Shown here in pieces: positions 14,013 to 26,398 of a stretch of DNA of 50,321 nt. The stretch covers positions 35,908-86,228 of the forward strand of contig DYRG01000007.1 in NCBI GenBank assembly GCA_020718845.1, written 5' to 3'. Source of the stretch: Thiomargarita sp. GTDB taxonomy: Bacteria > Pseudomonadota > Gammaproteobacteria > Beggiatoales > Beggiatoaceae. The notes beneath the pieces are model-generated. The model did no database searches. It saw only the letters and a list, made by a program, of their open reading frames with translations, and was not told the DNA's origin. Both the position numbers and the translations under genes were made by a program. How positions within the stretch are numbered: the stretch's first letter is position 1; the number at the start of each line of letters is the position of its first letter.

Positions 14013-16469
14013 TTACTCCAAATAACCATTAAGAGAAATATTTCTTTTTATATATGTTGGGAGAATTGTTCGATATTCTCCTAACGCTTTAAAATCATTC
14101 ATTGTAAAACTTGCATAAGTATTTAATGCGCTAAATTTTCCACTATTAATAATGATTCTAAATTGTTCATTATTCAAATATAAATTTATAAAACTGCGAA
14201 TTTGCGGCAAATAATTTTCTTCAGGTTGATATAGTGTAACAAATTGATTCACTTCTAAATTTAATTTTTCTTCTTTTGTGACAAACCGATCAATAAAACC
14301 AAAAATTCTTTCTAACACTTCTCGCCATGTCAATCGCCGATCAACATTTTCACTGTGTTGAATTTTCTCTAACGTTAAATACAAATCTGGTTTGTCTTCA
14401 TATTTATCTTTTAATATCTGTTGAGCAATATCCCATTGTTGTAATTCAACGGCAGTTTTAATATCCAAATCATCCACAATAAGTTGTTTTGCTTTATGAA
14501 ATAATTGGCGATCTATTTTCATTCCTTCAACCCCAATCGGCGTTTCAATTAAACTGGTAATTTTGTCTTGATTTGTAATCACCAAATGTTTAAGATTTTG
14601 CTCTCTTTCTTCATTATTTATTGGAACATCGTTACGAATAGGCGGTAATTGCAATATTTCATCATAATTAAAAGTTTTCTCAAAATACTCACAATTAGCA
14701 AAGAAATCAAATAACTTAAAACGTTCTTTTGGAATTTTAATATTTTTATTAGCAAATTTAAAAAGATGGGTGCGAGTGCCGCGTCCTTTCATTTGTATAA
14801 AATCGGTCGGACTAAAAATTGGACGCATTAAACCTAAATTCAAAATATCTTCACAATCATAACCTGTCGTCATCATGCCTACCGTTACACAAACTCTTGT
14901 TTTTGAAGTCTTATATCCTTCCAGAAACTGAGAATCTCCTCCTAAATTATTATAAGCAAATGATCCCGCCATTTCTTGAGCATTAGGAATCCGAGAAGTC
15001 ACTTGCATTGCAAAGTTTGATTGGTATTTTTCGGGATAAATTTGCTCAATTAATTCATTTAAAAGTTGCGTGATTTTGCTCGCATGATCTTGGCTCACAC
15101 AAAACATAATTGTTTTCCCAATTTCTCCTGTTATTGGGTCTTTGAGTGCATTGATTAAAAAGGTTTCACAAAACGCTAAATTTGTTGCGTCACTAAAAAA
15201 TTTTTTCTCAAAATCTTTACCACCAAAAATTTCATCAACTTCTTCGGTTTCTGTATATTGTTGAAATGCGTATCCTTCCTCACTTAATAAGCGCGTAGTT
15301 ATTTCAGTTCTTGCATCAACAACAATCGGGTTAATTAAGAAACCTTCTTCCACTCCATTAATTAAAGAATAACTAAAAGTTGCATCCTCTTTTTCACAGC
15401 CAAATATTTGATAAGTATCTAATAATAAACGTCGTTCACATTGACTGGGATTATTCGGATCGGCGGACGCATTTTTCAAATAATTTTTAGGCGTGGCAGT
15501 TAAACCTAATTTAAAACCAATAAAATACTCAAAAACATTTCTCGCAATCCCATTTATACTACGATGTGCTTCATCAGAAATAATCAAATCAAAATCATTC
15601 GGCTTAAAATCCGTTTCATAACGATTATTTTTAATCAAACTTTGCACAGTTGTAATGACAATTTCGGCATTTTTCCAATCGGATTTGTTTTGTTTATAAA
15701 TAACAGATCGATAATCTTTGCTTAATGAAGATTGAAAACTTTTTAATGCTTGATTTTCTAATTCAATTCTATCGACTAAAAACAAGATTCGCTTTGCATT
15801 ATTGGTTTTTAAAAAGAGTTTAATGACGGCGGCAGTGGTTAAGGTTTTGCCCGTCCCCGTTGCCATTTCAAACAGAAAGCGATTTTTCTTAGATTTTGCT
15901 TGTTTTTGTAAAGCATGAATTGCTCGAATTTGATAAGGTCGAAGAAATTTTAATGTATTTTCAAAAATATATTTTTCGCGGGTTTGTGGGTTTTGATAAT
16001 TAGGGTCAGCATTAAAATGCGGATTTTGAGAAAGTGCAATATAATCTGCACCAATATTTTCTTGAAGCAAACGTTTGTAATTAGGATTAAATTCTGTTTG
16101 ATAAGTGAGAAACATTAAAGTCGGAAATTCTTTAATAATCATCTGATTACCCGATAAAATATCCCACAAATAATGCAAATCCCCATTAGATAAAATTACA
16201 AATCTTGCATTTAATTGTTGCGCATAACGACGCGCTTGTTCTTTACCATCGAGAGGATTTTTGGTGGCTTTTTTTGTTTCAATAATAAGCAGCGGCGAAC
16301 CCCGATCATCTAATAACAAATAATCCGCAAATCCTCGCTTGCTTTTCTCAAAATTAATATGTGGTTCTAATATGATATTTTTTTGAGCATTTGCTTGATC
16401 TTTGAAACGCCAACCTGCTTGTTTAAGCAAATCATTAATCTTTATGCGTACTTCTGCTTCGTTAATCAT
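14013..16469 (-). CDS. hsdR: Type I restriction endonuclease subunit HsdR
   Basis: An 818-residue restriction and translocation subunit. The N-terminal nuclease has the PD-(D/E)xK pattern: Asp49 in GFADYLLL and Glu64-Thr-Lys66 in LLIIETKKA. The superfamily 2 motor follows: Walker A EMATGTGKT (Lys208), DEAH at 299-302, and motifs III-VI such as GLTATP and QMKGRGTR. A C-terminal helical region that docks on HsdM ends the protein. It appears intact, but its partners hsdM and hsdS downstream are broken. Without M2S the R subunit cannot bind target DNA, so it is probably silent unless helped from another locus. It is transcribed divergently from surE and toward it. Confidence 0.92.
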   Translation of the reverse strand: MINEAEVRIKINDLLKQAGWRFKDQANAQKNIILEPHINFEKSKRGFADYLLLDDRGSPLLIIETKKATKNPLDGKEQARRYAQQLNARFVILSNGDLHYLWDILSGNQMIIKEFPTLMFLTYQTEFNPNYKRLLQENIGADYIALSQNPHFNADPNYQNPQTREKYIFENTLKFLRPYQIRAIHALQKQAKSKKNRFLFEMATGTGKTLTTAAVIKLFLKTNNAKRILFLVDRIELENQALKSFQSSLSKDYRSVIYKQNKSDWKNAEIVITTVQSLIKNNRYETDFKPNDFDLIISDEAHRSINGIARNVFEYFIGFKLGLTATPKNYLKNASADPNNPSQCERRLLLDTYQIFGCEKEDATFSYSLINGVEEGFLINPIVVDARTEITTRLLSEEGYAFQQYTETEEVDEIFGGKDFEKKFFSDATNLAFCETFLINALKDPITGEIGKTIMFCVSQDHASKITQLLNELIEQIYPEKYQSNFAMQVTSRIPNAQEMAGSFAYNNLGGDSQFLEGYKTSKTRVCVTVGMMTTGYDCEDILNLGLMRPIFSPTDFIQMKGRGTRTHLFKFANKNIKIPKERFKLFDFFANCEYFEKTFNYDEILQLPPIRNDVPINNEEREQNLKHLVITNQDKITSLIETPIGVEGMKIDRQLFHKAKQLIVDDLDIKTAVELQQWDIAQQILKDKYEDKPDLYLTLEKIQHSENVDRRLTWREVLERIFGFIDRFVTKEEKLNLEVNQFVTLYQPEENYLPQIRSFINLYLNNEQFRIIINSGKFSALNTYASFTMNDFKALGEYRTILPTYIKRNISLNGYLE

Positions 16470-16545
16470 TTAAAGTTACTCACCCAAATTAAAAAAATTG
16501 TTATTTTGCTTAACCAATTTTAAAGGATACTACAAAGCGTCGAAT

Positions 16546-16582
16546 AAAAAAACTAAAGCACCGTTGATAGATACTTTAGTTT
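16546..16582 (-). terminator. Terminator of the ATP synthase operon
   Basis: On the minus strand AAACTAAAG (16582-16574) pairs with CTTTAGTTT (16558-16550) and runs into seven Ts, 25 bases after the atpC stop. Confidence 0.7.
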
Positions 16583-16606
16583 ATAAGAGGTGTTTTAGGA
16601 GTTTTT

Positions 16607-17029
16607 TTATCTTTTGATTTTGCGAAGTTTTTGAATTGCCTGAATTTGAGCCATTGCTTCGATAAGTTCGGCTTGGGCTTTCGCGTAATCGATATCGCTC
16701 TTTTTGTCGGCTAAGAGTTTCTCTGCACGTTCTTTAGCTTGAATTGCCGCTGCTTCATCTAAATCTTTTGCACGCAATGCGGTATCCGCCAACACTGTAA
16801 TCAAATGCGGTTGGACTTCTAAAACTCCTCCAGAAATGAAAAAGAATTCTTCATGATCTGCGGAGGTTTTAATACGCACTTCGCCTAGTTTCAAAAATGT
16901 GAGCAACGGTGCGTGACGCGGCGTAATCCCTACTTCACCCATAATCGCTGGCGCAGAAACCAATTCTGCTAATCCTGAGTAAATTGATTCTTGCGCACTT
17001 ACAATATCAACATGAATGGTCATTGCCAT
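16607..17029 (-). CDS. atpC: ATP synthase epsilon subunit
   Basis: A 140-residue F1 epsilon chain, the central-stalk subunit that couples and inhibits. The N-terminal beta sandwich ([35 protein letters not shown]) and the C-terminal helical hairpin ([17 protein letters not shown]...) are both present. A start two codons later (MTIHV) is equally possible. It is the last gene of the operon. Confidence 0.96.
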   Translation of the reverse strand: MAMTIHVDIVSAQESIYSGLAELVSAPAIMGEVGITPRHAPLLTFLKLGEVRIKTSADHEEFFFISGGVLEVQPHLITVLADTALRAKDLDEAAAIQAKERAEKLLADKKSDIDYAKAQAELIEAMAQIQAIQKLRKIKR

Positions 17030-17083
17030 ATTTTCACCTGTTTAAAAAGTGAGTAAATTCAAGAAGTTACTCACTTTAATAGA

Positions 17084-19353
<2,270 letters not shown>

Positions 19354-19375
19354 GTTTCTTAATTCCCTAACTTTA

Positions 19376-19466
19376 CAACACGGATGAACCCAGATTTCTA
19401 CGCGGATGAACACAGATAAGAAAATCCGTGTTCATCTTTGATTTTTATCTGCGTTTATCTGTGTTA
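19376..19466. repeat. Dispersed ACACAGAT-family repeat inside the atp operon
   Basis: About 90 bases of alternating CACGGATGAAC/ACACAGAT units in both orientations lie between atpA and atpG and can form large hairpins. Read on the minus strand it begins TAACACAGAT, and that TAA is the atpA stop codon. Confidence 0.8.
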
Positions 19467-21005
19467 CCAAGTATGGTTGGCTTTGAAATCTTCGAGAGCT
19501 TTCTTAAACTCAGCTTCGATTTCATCGTTAAAGTCACCAGTGGTATTGACCTTATGAATCAATACTTTATAGTTGGAGCGCATATGGTTGTGTAAAGAGG
19601 CTTCGAAATCGCCTACTTTCTTCACATCAACGTCATCCAAATAACCACGATCAACGGCAAATAAAGAAACCGCCATTTCACCCACTGTTAAAGGCGAGTA
19701 TTGTTTTTGTTTCATTAATTCGGTAACGCGACGACCACGTTCGATTTGTTTGCGAGTCGTATCATCTAAATCCGAAGCAAACTGTGCAAACGCGGCTAAT
19801 TCACGATATTGCGCTAAACTTAAACGTACACCACCACCGAGTTTCTTAATGATCTTAGTTTGAGCAGCCCCACCAACCCGTGAAACCGACAAACCTGCGT
19901 TAATCGCGGGACGAATCCCTGAATTAAACAAATCTGTTTCTAAGAAGATTTGACCGTCAGTAATAGAAATTACGTTGGTAGGAACGAATGCAGAAACGTC
20001 ACCCGCTTGGGTTTCAATGATCGGTAATGCCGTTAAAGAACCGGTTTTACCTTTCACTGCGCCATTGGTTAATTTTTCAACTTGCGCAGCATTAATACGC
20101 GCCGCACGTTCTAATAAACGTGAATGTAAGTAGAAAACGTCGCCGGGATACGCTTCACGACCGGGAGGACGGCGTAATAACAATGAAACTTGGCGATATG
20201 CCCATGCTTGTTTGGTTAAATCATCATAAACGATTAACGCATCTTCACCACGGTCGCGGAAATATTCGCCCATCGAACAACCCACATAAGGTGCAATAAA
20301 TTGCATTGGCGCGGGATCAGAAGCAGAAGCGGCAACAACGATGGTGTGACCCATTGCGCCGTGTTCTTCTAATTTACGCACCACGTTGGCGATAGAAGAG
20401 GCTTTTTGACCAATCGCAACGTAAATACATTTAACGCCGGTGTCTTTTTGGTTGATGATTGCGTCAACTGCGAGCGCAGTTTTACCAGTTTGACGGTCGC
20501 CGATGATTAATTCGCGTTGTCCACGACCAATCGGAACCATTGTGTCAATCGCTTTCAAGCCGGTTTGTACGGGTTGACTCACGGATTGACGGGTAATTAC
20601 ACCGGGCGCAACCTTTTCAATTGGCGCAGATAATTTGGTATTAACAGGACCTTTGCCGTCGATAGGCACGCCCAAAGAGTTGACCACGCGACCTAATAAT
20701 TCAGGACCGACGGGCACTTCCAAAACTTTACCAGTACATCTAACCCAGTCGCCTTCCGTAATATGTTCGTAAGGACCTAAAATAACCGCACCGACGGAAT
20801 CGCGCTCTAAGTTAAGCGCCATGCCGAAGGTATTGTTGGGGAATTCTAGCATTTCACCTTGCAACGCATCGGCAAGTCCATGAATCCGCACAATACCGTC
20901 GGTGACGCTGACCACCATCCCTTCGCTGCGAGCTTGGGTAGTCAACGCATAATCTTGAATTTTTTTCTTAATCAGTTCACTGATTTCAGAGGGATTTAGC
21001 TGCAT
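19464..21005 (-). CDS. atpA: ATP synthase alpha subunit
   Basis: The 513-residue non-catalytic nucleotide-binding F1 subunit. The start is taken at the second of two adjacent ATGs to match [13 protein letters not shown]. Walker A is GDRQTGKTA. Also visible are [38 protein letters not shown] (broken here only by position), the arginine finger in [13 protein letters not shown], and the C-terminal helices. The TAA stop coincides with the first bases of an inserted-looking repeat, yet the C-terminus (...FKANHTW) still has the expected length. Confidence 0.98.
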   Translation of the reverse strand: MQLNPSEISELIKKKIQDYALTTQARSEGMVVSVTDGIVRIHGLADALQGEMLEFPNNTFGMALNLERDSVGAVILGPYEHITEGDWVRCTGKVLEVPVGPELLGRVVNSLGVPIDGKGPVNTKLSAPIEKVAPGVITRQSVSQPVQTGLKAIDTMVPIGRGQRELIIGDRQTGKTALAVDAIINQKDTGVKCIYVAIGQKASSIANVVRKLEEHGAMGHTIVVAASASDPAPMQFIAPYVGCSMGEYFRDRGEDALIVYDDLTKQAWAYRQVSLLLRRPPGREAYPGDVFYLHSRLLERAARINAAQVEKLTNGAVKGKTGSLTALPIIETQAGDVSAFVPTNVISITDGQIFLETDLFNSGIRPAINAGLSVSRVGGAAQTKIIKKLGGGVRLSLAQYRELAAFAQFASDLDDTTRKQIERGRRVTELMKQKQYSPLTVGEMAVSLFAVDRGYLDDVDVKKVGDFEASLHNHMRSNYKVLIHKVNTTGDFNDEIEAEFKKALEDFKANHTW

Positions 21006-21046
21006 CATAATATTTCAAAACCTTGTTAAGGGACTTGCCGACGGAC

Positions 21047-21595
21047 TTAACCGTGCAATTCGGCTGCTAATTGTTGAAGCCGCCCGCGCACCGACATATC
21101 GATGACTTGGTTATCGGTTCGCACCACCCAACCACCGATCAAACTTTTATCAACAGAAATATCAAGTTCTGCTTTTTTACCAAAACGTTTTTCAAGCATT
21201 TGATTAACGCTTTCTTCTTGTTCTGGAGAAACCTCGTAAGCGGAAACCAGAGTAACTTTCAAATAGTTCTCGTGTAATGCTTTTTGAGTTTCAAATTGTT
21301 TGAGGAGATGTGGGATAACTACCAATCGGCGATTGGCAGCCAGCAAATTGATAAAATTTTTGCCCTGCTCATCAAAAGCTAACTCAGATTGAGCGGCGCA
21401 AAGTTCACATAAGAAAGTTGCGACCGTTGCTTTATCGACGCTGGGATTGGCGGTCAAAGCAAGCATTTGCGGGTCTTGCACAGTGGCACTCAAGAAATTC
21501 AATAAGTTAGACCACTGCGCGAGTTTGTCCGATTTTACTGCCAACTGAAAAACCGCTTCAGCATAGGGACGAGCAAGTGTTGCTAATTCTGCCAT
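21047..21595 (-). CDS. atpH: ATP synthase delta subunit
   Basis: The 182-residue peripheral-stalk subunit linking F1 to b. It begins MAELATLARPYAEAVFQLA, typical of the family, and ends with GGWVVRTDNQVIDMSVRGRLQQLAAEL, the conserved C-terminal motif. The spacing to atpF is nine bases. Confidence 0.96.
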   Translation of the reverse strand: MAELATLARPYAEAVFQLAVKSDKLAQWSNLLNFLSATVQDPQMLALTANPSVDKATVATFLCELCAAQSELAFDEQGKNFINLLAANRRLVVIPHLLKQFETQKALHENYLKVTLVSAYEVSPEQEESVNQMLEKRFGKKAELDISVDKSLIGGWVVRTDNQVIDMSVRGRLQQLAAELHG

Positions 21596-21604
21596 GATGT
21601 CCGC

Positions 21605-22075
21605 CTAAAGTTTTGCTGCCAATTTAGCGACGAAATCACTATGGGAATTGGCATCCACTTCGCGTTCCAGAATTTTTTCTACTCCAGCAACGACTAAAGT
21701 ACTTAATTGCGTCCGCAAATGTTCTTTAGCGCGATTGCTTTCTTGAGCGATTTCCATTCTGGCGGCTTCTAACTGGCGTTGCCCTTCCGCATGACCGGTT
21801 TCTTTTGCTTCTTCGACGATTTCAGTCGCACGTTTGTTGGCGCGAGCGATAATATCAGCGGCTTGTTGTTTGGCTTCGCGCAAGCGTTCGGCGGCGCGTT
21901 TTTCTGCCAATTCCAACTCGTGCTTACCGCGTTCAGAAGCACTCAAACCATCAGCAATTCGTTTGCTGCGATCAGACATGACTTGAATCAATGGTCCCCA
22001 CAGATATTGGTTGACAAACCAAACCAACACTGCAAACGTCAACATTTGACCCAAAAGGGTGGCTGTAATACTCAC
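21605..22075 (-). CDS. atpF: ATP synthase b subunit
   Basis: A 156-residue peripheral-stalk subunit. One N-terminal membrane helix (ATLLGQMLTFAVLVWFVNQYLW) precedes a long Ala/Arg/Glu-rich coiled coil that dimerises and ends at delta. Length equals E. coli b (156). Confidence 0.97.
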   Translation of the reverse strand: MSITATLLGQMLTFAVLVWFVNQYLWGPLIQVMSDRSKRIADGLSASERGKHELELAEKRAAERLREAKQQAADIIARANKRATEIVEEAKETGHAEGQRQLEAARMEIAQESNRAKEHLRTQLSTLVVAGVEKILEREVDANSHSDFVAKLAAKL

Positions 22076-22121
22076 CTGTCGTAGTTCTCCGTAGGTTGTA
22101 GAAACGACTGCGGTTTAATAA

Positions 22122-22418
22122 TTATTTCAAGCCCGCCAAAAATGCACTCACGAACGGATTAGCTGTCACGAACCACATTGACAAACCTAACACGATCATC
22201 GGGAACGCTTCCATCAAGCCACCCGTAAAGAGCATTTGTCCCATTAATTGCGCGCGCAATTCGGGTTGACGAGAAATACCTTCAAGATATTTAGCACAGA
22301 TTAAACCCCACCCTAATGCAGAACCGATCCCAGCGAAAGCTAAGATGATACTTGCACCAATGGCAGTTGAGGAATAAATGCCAGCAAGCGCACCAGCGGT
22401 TTGAGCGTCTAAAGCCAT
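22122..22418 (-). CDS. atpE: ATP synthase c subunit
   Basis: A 98-residue proteolipid of the c-ring with two hydrophobic hairpin helices. The loop reads GISRQPEL, and the ion-binding Glu is in GGLMEAFPMI. The residue after Glu is Ala, and helix 1 has no Gln at the sodium-ligand position, so proton coupling is the likelier reading. It has about 15 extra residues at the N-terminus compared with E. coli (79). Confidence 0.97.
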   Translation of the reverse strand: MALDAQTAGALAGIYSSTAIGASIILAFAGIGSALGWGLICAKYLEGISRQPELRAQLMGQMLFTGGLMEAFPMIVLGLSMWFVTANPFVSAFLAGLK

Positions 22419-22486
22419 AATGGTCTCCTAAATTAAAGTTAAAAAAAGCACCGAACAAACTTACACGAAATTTACAACAAAGACTG

Positions 22487-23693
<1,207 letters not shown>

Positions 23694-23727
23694 ATCGGTG
23701 TTTTGCTGCTATGCGGTAAAGCGGGTG

Positions 23728-23756
23728 ATTATAAAGACAATCCCCTATCAAATCAA
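23728..23756 (-). promoter_or_regulatory. Promoter of the ATP synthase operon
   Basis: On the minus strand TTGATT (23756-23751) and TATAAT (23733-23728) are separated by 17 bases. The predicted start near 23721 gives a leader of about 28 bases before atpI. Confidence 0.6.
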
Positions 23757-23899
23757 TAGCCCGATAAAGGATTTTTTTATCTCTGGCTTTTATTTAATCT
23801 TGTTTTTTAGGATGGAAAACCAAACAACTTGATCGCCCATAACCTCTTGATTTTACACCGCCGCCATTATAATGATACCCATCTCATTTCAAAAAAAGG

Positions 23900-24886
23900 A
23901 TGAAATATAACCATATTATGAACAATGATTACACGCCACTGCATTTTCCAATGCAACGTTTGATTTTAAAATGTGAATCAGATCAACAACTTATTTTCAA
24001 GCAACACGAAGCACAATTACGTTTAGCGGGAGCATTTGGGCGAACGGTGTGGGAGAAATGTGCGATTGAAGCGCGGTTTTGCGAACGTCATAAAACCCAA
24101 GCCGAACCGAAATGTCAAAACGGGGTGAATTGTCTAACGCATTGGTTATACAAGCCTTTTTCGGAAATTCATCGTCGGGATTTTGCGCGACCGATTTTTT
24201 TATTTTCGCCGACTTTTGCGCAACCGCACGAACCCACACAAGCCTTTGATTTAGAAGTCACTTTATGGGGACGACACGCCATCGCCGCACAAAGCCATGT
24301 TCTTGATATTATTGAGAAAATTGGAAAAGTGGGTTTGCGATGTGAAGATAAAAACATCTCTTTTAAAGTGGTTGATTATCAAAGCGGGTTAGTGTTGACG
24401 ATCAAAGATCAGCTTGCGTATTATGTTGATTTAGAAGGAATTAAAATACATTTTTTAACGCCGTTGTGGTTTGCGAAACGCGACGGATCGGATAGTTATC
24501 GTCGGCGATATTATTCGGTGTACGAAGATGAATTGCCGCTGCGGGATATTTTGGCGAATCTGGCATACGAATGGGCGGCGTGGGACATTGAGGATCGTCA
24601 GTTGCCCGTTGATCAACCGACGCGGCATCGGCGGGCGTGTGAGTGGCGAGATGCGGCGCGGGCGGCGGCGGACGGCTTGCAAATCGTCGAGGCGGAACTC
24701 CACCAAATCGACTGGGGCGAACGTCAATCGCGGCGCAATCAGCATTGTTATCCCTTACAAGGCTTAATGGGATACGCGCAATTGGGCGGCGATTTAAAGC
24801 CCGCGTTGCCGTATTTAATCGCGTTAAGCCAAGCGGGCGGCGGGCAAAAACGCGCTCAAGGCTTCGGAGTCGTGCGTTTGTCATAG
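23900..24886 (+). CDS. cas6: CRISPR Cas6-type pre-crRNA endoribonuclease
   Basis: A 328-residue RAMP protein of the Cas6 C-terminal family. The diagnostic glycine-rich loop AGGGQKRAQGFGVVRL is at the very C-terminus. GYAQLGGDLKPALPYLIALSQ comes before it, as in family members. A Cys cluster (Cys54, Cys61, Cys72, Cys78) may bind metal or be structural. The array's repeats begin 38 bases after the stop, on the same strand. Cas6 would cut each repeat to leave an ATTGAAAC 5' handle. There is no cas1, cas2 or effector gene in the window, so it is a stand-alone processing gene here. The start could also be ATG 23918, since neither has a well-spaced ribosome site. GC-rich codons from about 24480 to 24860 differ from the AT-rich neighbours. 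Confidence 0.85.
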   Translation: MKYNHIMNNDYTPLHFPMQRLILKCESDQQLIFKQHEAQLRLAGAFGRTVWEKCAIEARFCERHKTQAEPKCQNGVNCLTHWLYKPFSEIHRRDFARPIFLFSPTFAQPHEPTQAFDLEVTLWGRHAIAAQSHVLDIIEKIGKVGLRCEDKNISFKVVDYQSGLVLTIKDQLAYYVDLEGIKIHFLTPLWFAKRDGSDSYRRRYYSVYEDELPLRDILANLAYEWAAWDIEDRQLPVDQPTRHRRACEWRDAARAAADGLQIVEAELHQIDWGERQSRRNQHCYPLQGLMGYAQLGGDLKPALPYLIALSQAGGGQKRAQGFGVVRLS

Positions 24887-25465
24887 TTGCAATTTCTTTC
24901 AAGGTGTGAAATCATAATCTCAGGTTGCAACAATATGACAGAAGAAACCCCGCCAATGCAGGCGATTGAAACACTTGAGAAAAAAAATTGAGCAATAATA
25001 CCAAAGTTGCAACCAACCGCGCCAATGCAGGCGATTGAAACCTTTTTAATATTGTTTTTATGCAATCTTAACTCTCGTTGCAACCTACCTCGCCAATGCA
25101 GGCGATTGAAACTTTTTTCATATTCGTTTGAATTACTGGAAAACAGGAAGTTGCAACCTACCTCGCCAATGCAGGCGATTGAAACATAAAGTTAATTATT
25201 AGTTTTAATGAACTTAAAAAAGTTGCAACCTACCTCGCCAATGCAGGCGATTGAAACAAAATAGAACGGCATCATTAACGTAACATTTTGACGTTGCAAC
25301 CTACCTCGCCAATGCAGGCGATTGAAACTTATAATGAGTGTTCCGACAATTGCACTAAAGAAGTTGCAACCTACCTCGCCAATGCAGGCGATTGAAACGT
25401 CCAAGCATTTGGTGGATTTTTATTACAATCCGTTGCAACCAACCGCGCCAATGCAGGCGATTGAA

Positions 25466-25614
25466 GAAATCCCCTCCTTTTAGGAGGGGACAGAGGGGTG
25501 GTAGTTAAAACAACTTTCTTCCTTTTTGAAATCATTTTTTTAAGGAAAAAAGCCAAGATTGAAATCACCACCCCCTAACCCCCTCCTTGAAAGAGGGGGA
25601 ATTGTTTTTACCCA
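25466..25614. mobile_element. MITE-like element, copy 1, in a CRISPR repeat
   Basis: About 150 bases with imperfect terminal inverted repeats of roughly 35 bases. The left end reads AATCCCCTCC...AGGGGTGGT and the right end ACCACCCCCTAACCCCCTCC...GGGGGAATT. There is no coding capacity. The left edge follows GCGATTGAA of a repeat and the right edge meets CGCCAA of another repeat, so the junctions are not a simple target-site duplication. Confidence 0.75.
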
Positions 25615-25844
25615 CGCCAACGCAGGCGATTGAAACCCTGTGGCATAAACTTCTTGAGAAGAAAAAATAGTGTTGCAACCTACCTCGCCAATGCAGGCGA
25701 TTGAAACAAATCACAATTAGTAGTTTGTTGAGAAATAGTTGTTGCAACCAACCTCGCCAATGCAGGCGATTGAAACAACAAATCATTAACATCTTTACCA
25801 TCCCATTTTTGTTGCAACCTACCTCGCCAATGCAGGCGATTGAA

Positions 25845-25994
25845 GAAATCCCCTCCTTTTAGGAGGGGACAGAGGGGTGGTAGTTAAAACAACTTTCTTC
25901 CTTTTTGAAATCATTTTCTTTAAGGAAAAAAGCCAAGATTGAAATCACCACCCCCTAACCCCCTCCTTAAAAGAGGGGGAATTGTTTTTACCCA
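25845..25994. mobile_element. MITE-like element, copy 2, in a CRISPR repeat
   Basis: It differs from copy 1 by about two substitutions and one single-base indel and has the same left and right junctions with CRISPR repeat sequence. The shared junctions favour duplication by recombination between repeats over two independent insertions. Confidence 0.75.
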
Positions 25995-26036
25995 CGCCAA
26001 TAGCTGGCGATTTGATTTAAAAATGATCCAAAATAA

Positions 26037-26073
26037 AACCTTTTAAGCCTAAGAAACTTAGAAGGTTTTTTTT
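26037..26073 (+). terminator. Intrinsic terminator after CRISPR array 1
   Basis: AACCTTTTAAG (26037-26047) pairs with CTTAGAAGGTT (26057-26067) with one G-U pair and is followed by a run of eight Ts. Confidence 0.75.
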
Positions 26074-26091
26074 GTGTGCGAATGACTTAAT

Positions 26092-26119
26092 TTGATTTGC
26101 CAGCTAAAATAGCTATAAT
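26092..26119 (+). promoter_or_regulatory. Promoter of the RelE/Phd pair, probably leaderless
   Basis: TTGATT at 26092-26097, a 16-base spacer, and TATAAT at 26114-26119. The toxin ATG is at 26126, seven bases after the -10 box, where transcription would start. No ribosome site fits. Two AGCT half-sites (26103-26113) overlap the -10 and could be an operator. Confidence 0.6.
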
Positions 26120-26125
26120 GGACTT

Positions 26126-26398
26126 ATGCTTACACTTGATATTAAACCACAACCTGCTAATTTCATTAAAGAATTGCCGTCCAAACAATGCAAACAGCTT
26201 TATGTTGCTATTTTAGAGCTTATGAAAAACCCGACCCCGCACGATTCTGCAAAACTTAAAGGATATGATAATCTTTATAGAAAGGATATCGGCGAATTTA
26301 GAATTATCTATCGTATTGATAATACTCATTTATTTGTTTCACTTGCGGGCAAACGCAACGATGATGACATTTATAAAAAATTAAGGAACTTACAATAA
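26126..26398 (+). CDS. RelE/ParE-superfamily toxin
   Basis: A 90-residue putative mRNA interferase. The family pattern is clear: FIKELPSKQCKQLYVAILELMKNP, AKLKGYDNLYRKDIGEFRIIYRID, and LFVSLAGKRNDDDIYK. The basic, aromatic core (YRKDIGEFRIIYRI) carries the residues that act on ribosome-bound mRNA in RelE relatives. Toxin comes before antitoxin and the two overlap by one base (TAATG). It sits between two CRISPR array segments. It appears intact. Confidence 0.87.
   Translation: MLTLDIKPQPANFIKELPSKQCKQLYVAILELMKNPTPHDSAKLKGYDNLYRKDIGEFRIIYRIDNTHLFVSLAGKRNDDDIYKKLRNLQ

Larger units (their letters stand above)
24924..26015 (+). CRISPR. CRISPR array 1, interrupted by two MITE-like copies
   Basis: The 36-bp repeat begins GTTGCAACCTACC and ends GCAGGCGATTGAAAC. 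Full or nearly full repeats start at 25006, 25077, 25150, 25222, 25293, 25363, 25432, 25672, 25741 and 25811. A degenerate first repeat at 24924-24972 keeps only the 3' half. The repeats at 25432 and 25811 lose their last two bases to a MITE-like element. A half repeat resumes at 25615-25636, and a corrupted one lies at 25995-26015. Spacers are 33-37 bases. Repeats at 25006 and 25432 share a CAACCGCG variant. The ATTGAAAC end implies transcription from the cas6 side. The leader is short or absent. Confidence 0.95.

Noticed and set aside
19354-19413. N-terminal extension of atpG
   Set aside because: It reads through the dispersed repeat; the family start [11 protein letters not shown] is at 19353.
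24441-24909. Several overlapping frames on both strands inside cas6
   Set aside because: They are GC-rich shadow frames of the cas6 C-terminal half, Arg/Pro-rich without family features.
24887-24936. CRISPR leader promoter (TTGCAA and CATAAT)
   Set aside because: The spacing of 20 bases and poor boxes are not convincing; transcription may come from the cas6 promoter.
25192-25801. Minus-strand frames reading SIACIGEVGCN and FNRLHWRG repeats
   Set aside because: These are translations of CRISPR repeats; the periodic peptides follow the 36-bp repeat, with no ribosome sites or family match.
25466-25994. Possible insertion sequence with a transposase
   Set aside because: The elements are about 150 bases with no coding capacity; MITE-like is the most that can be said.
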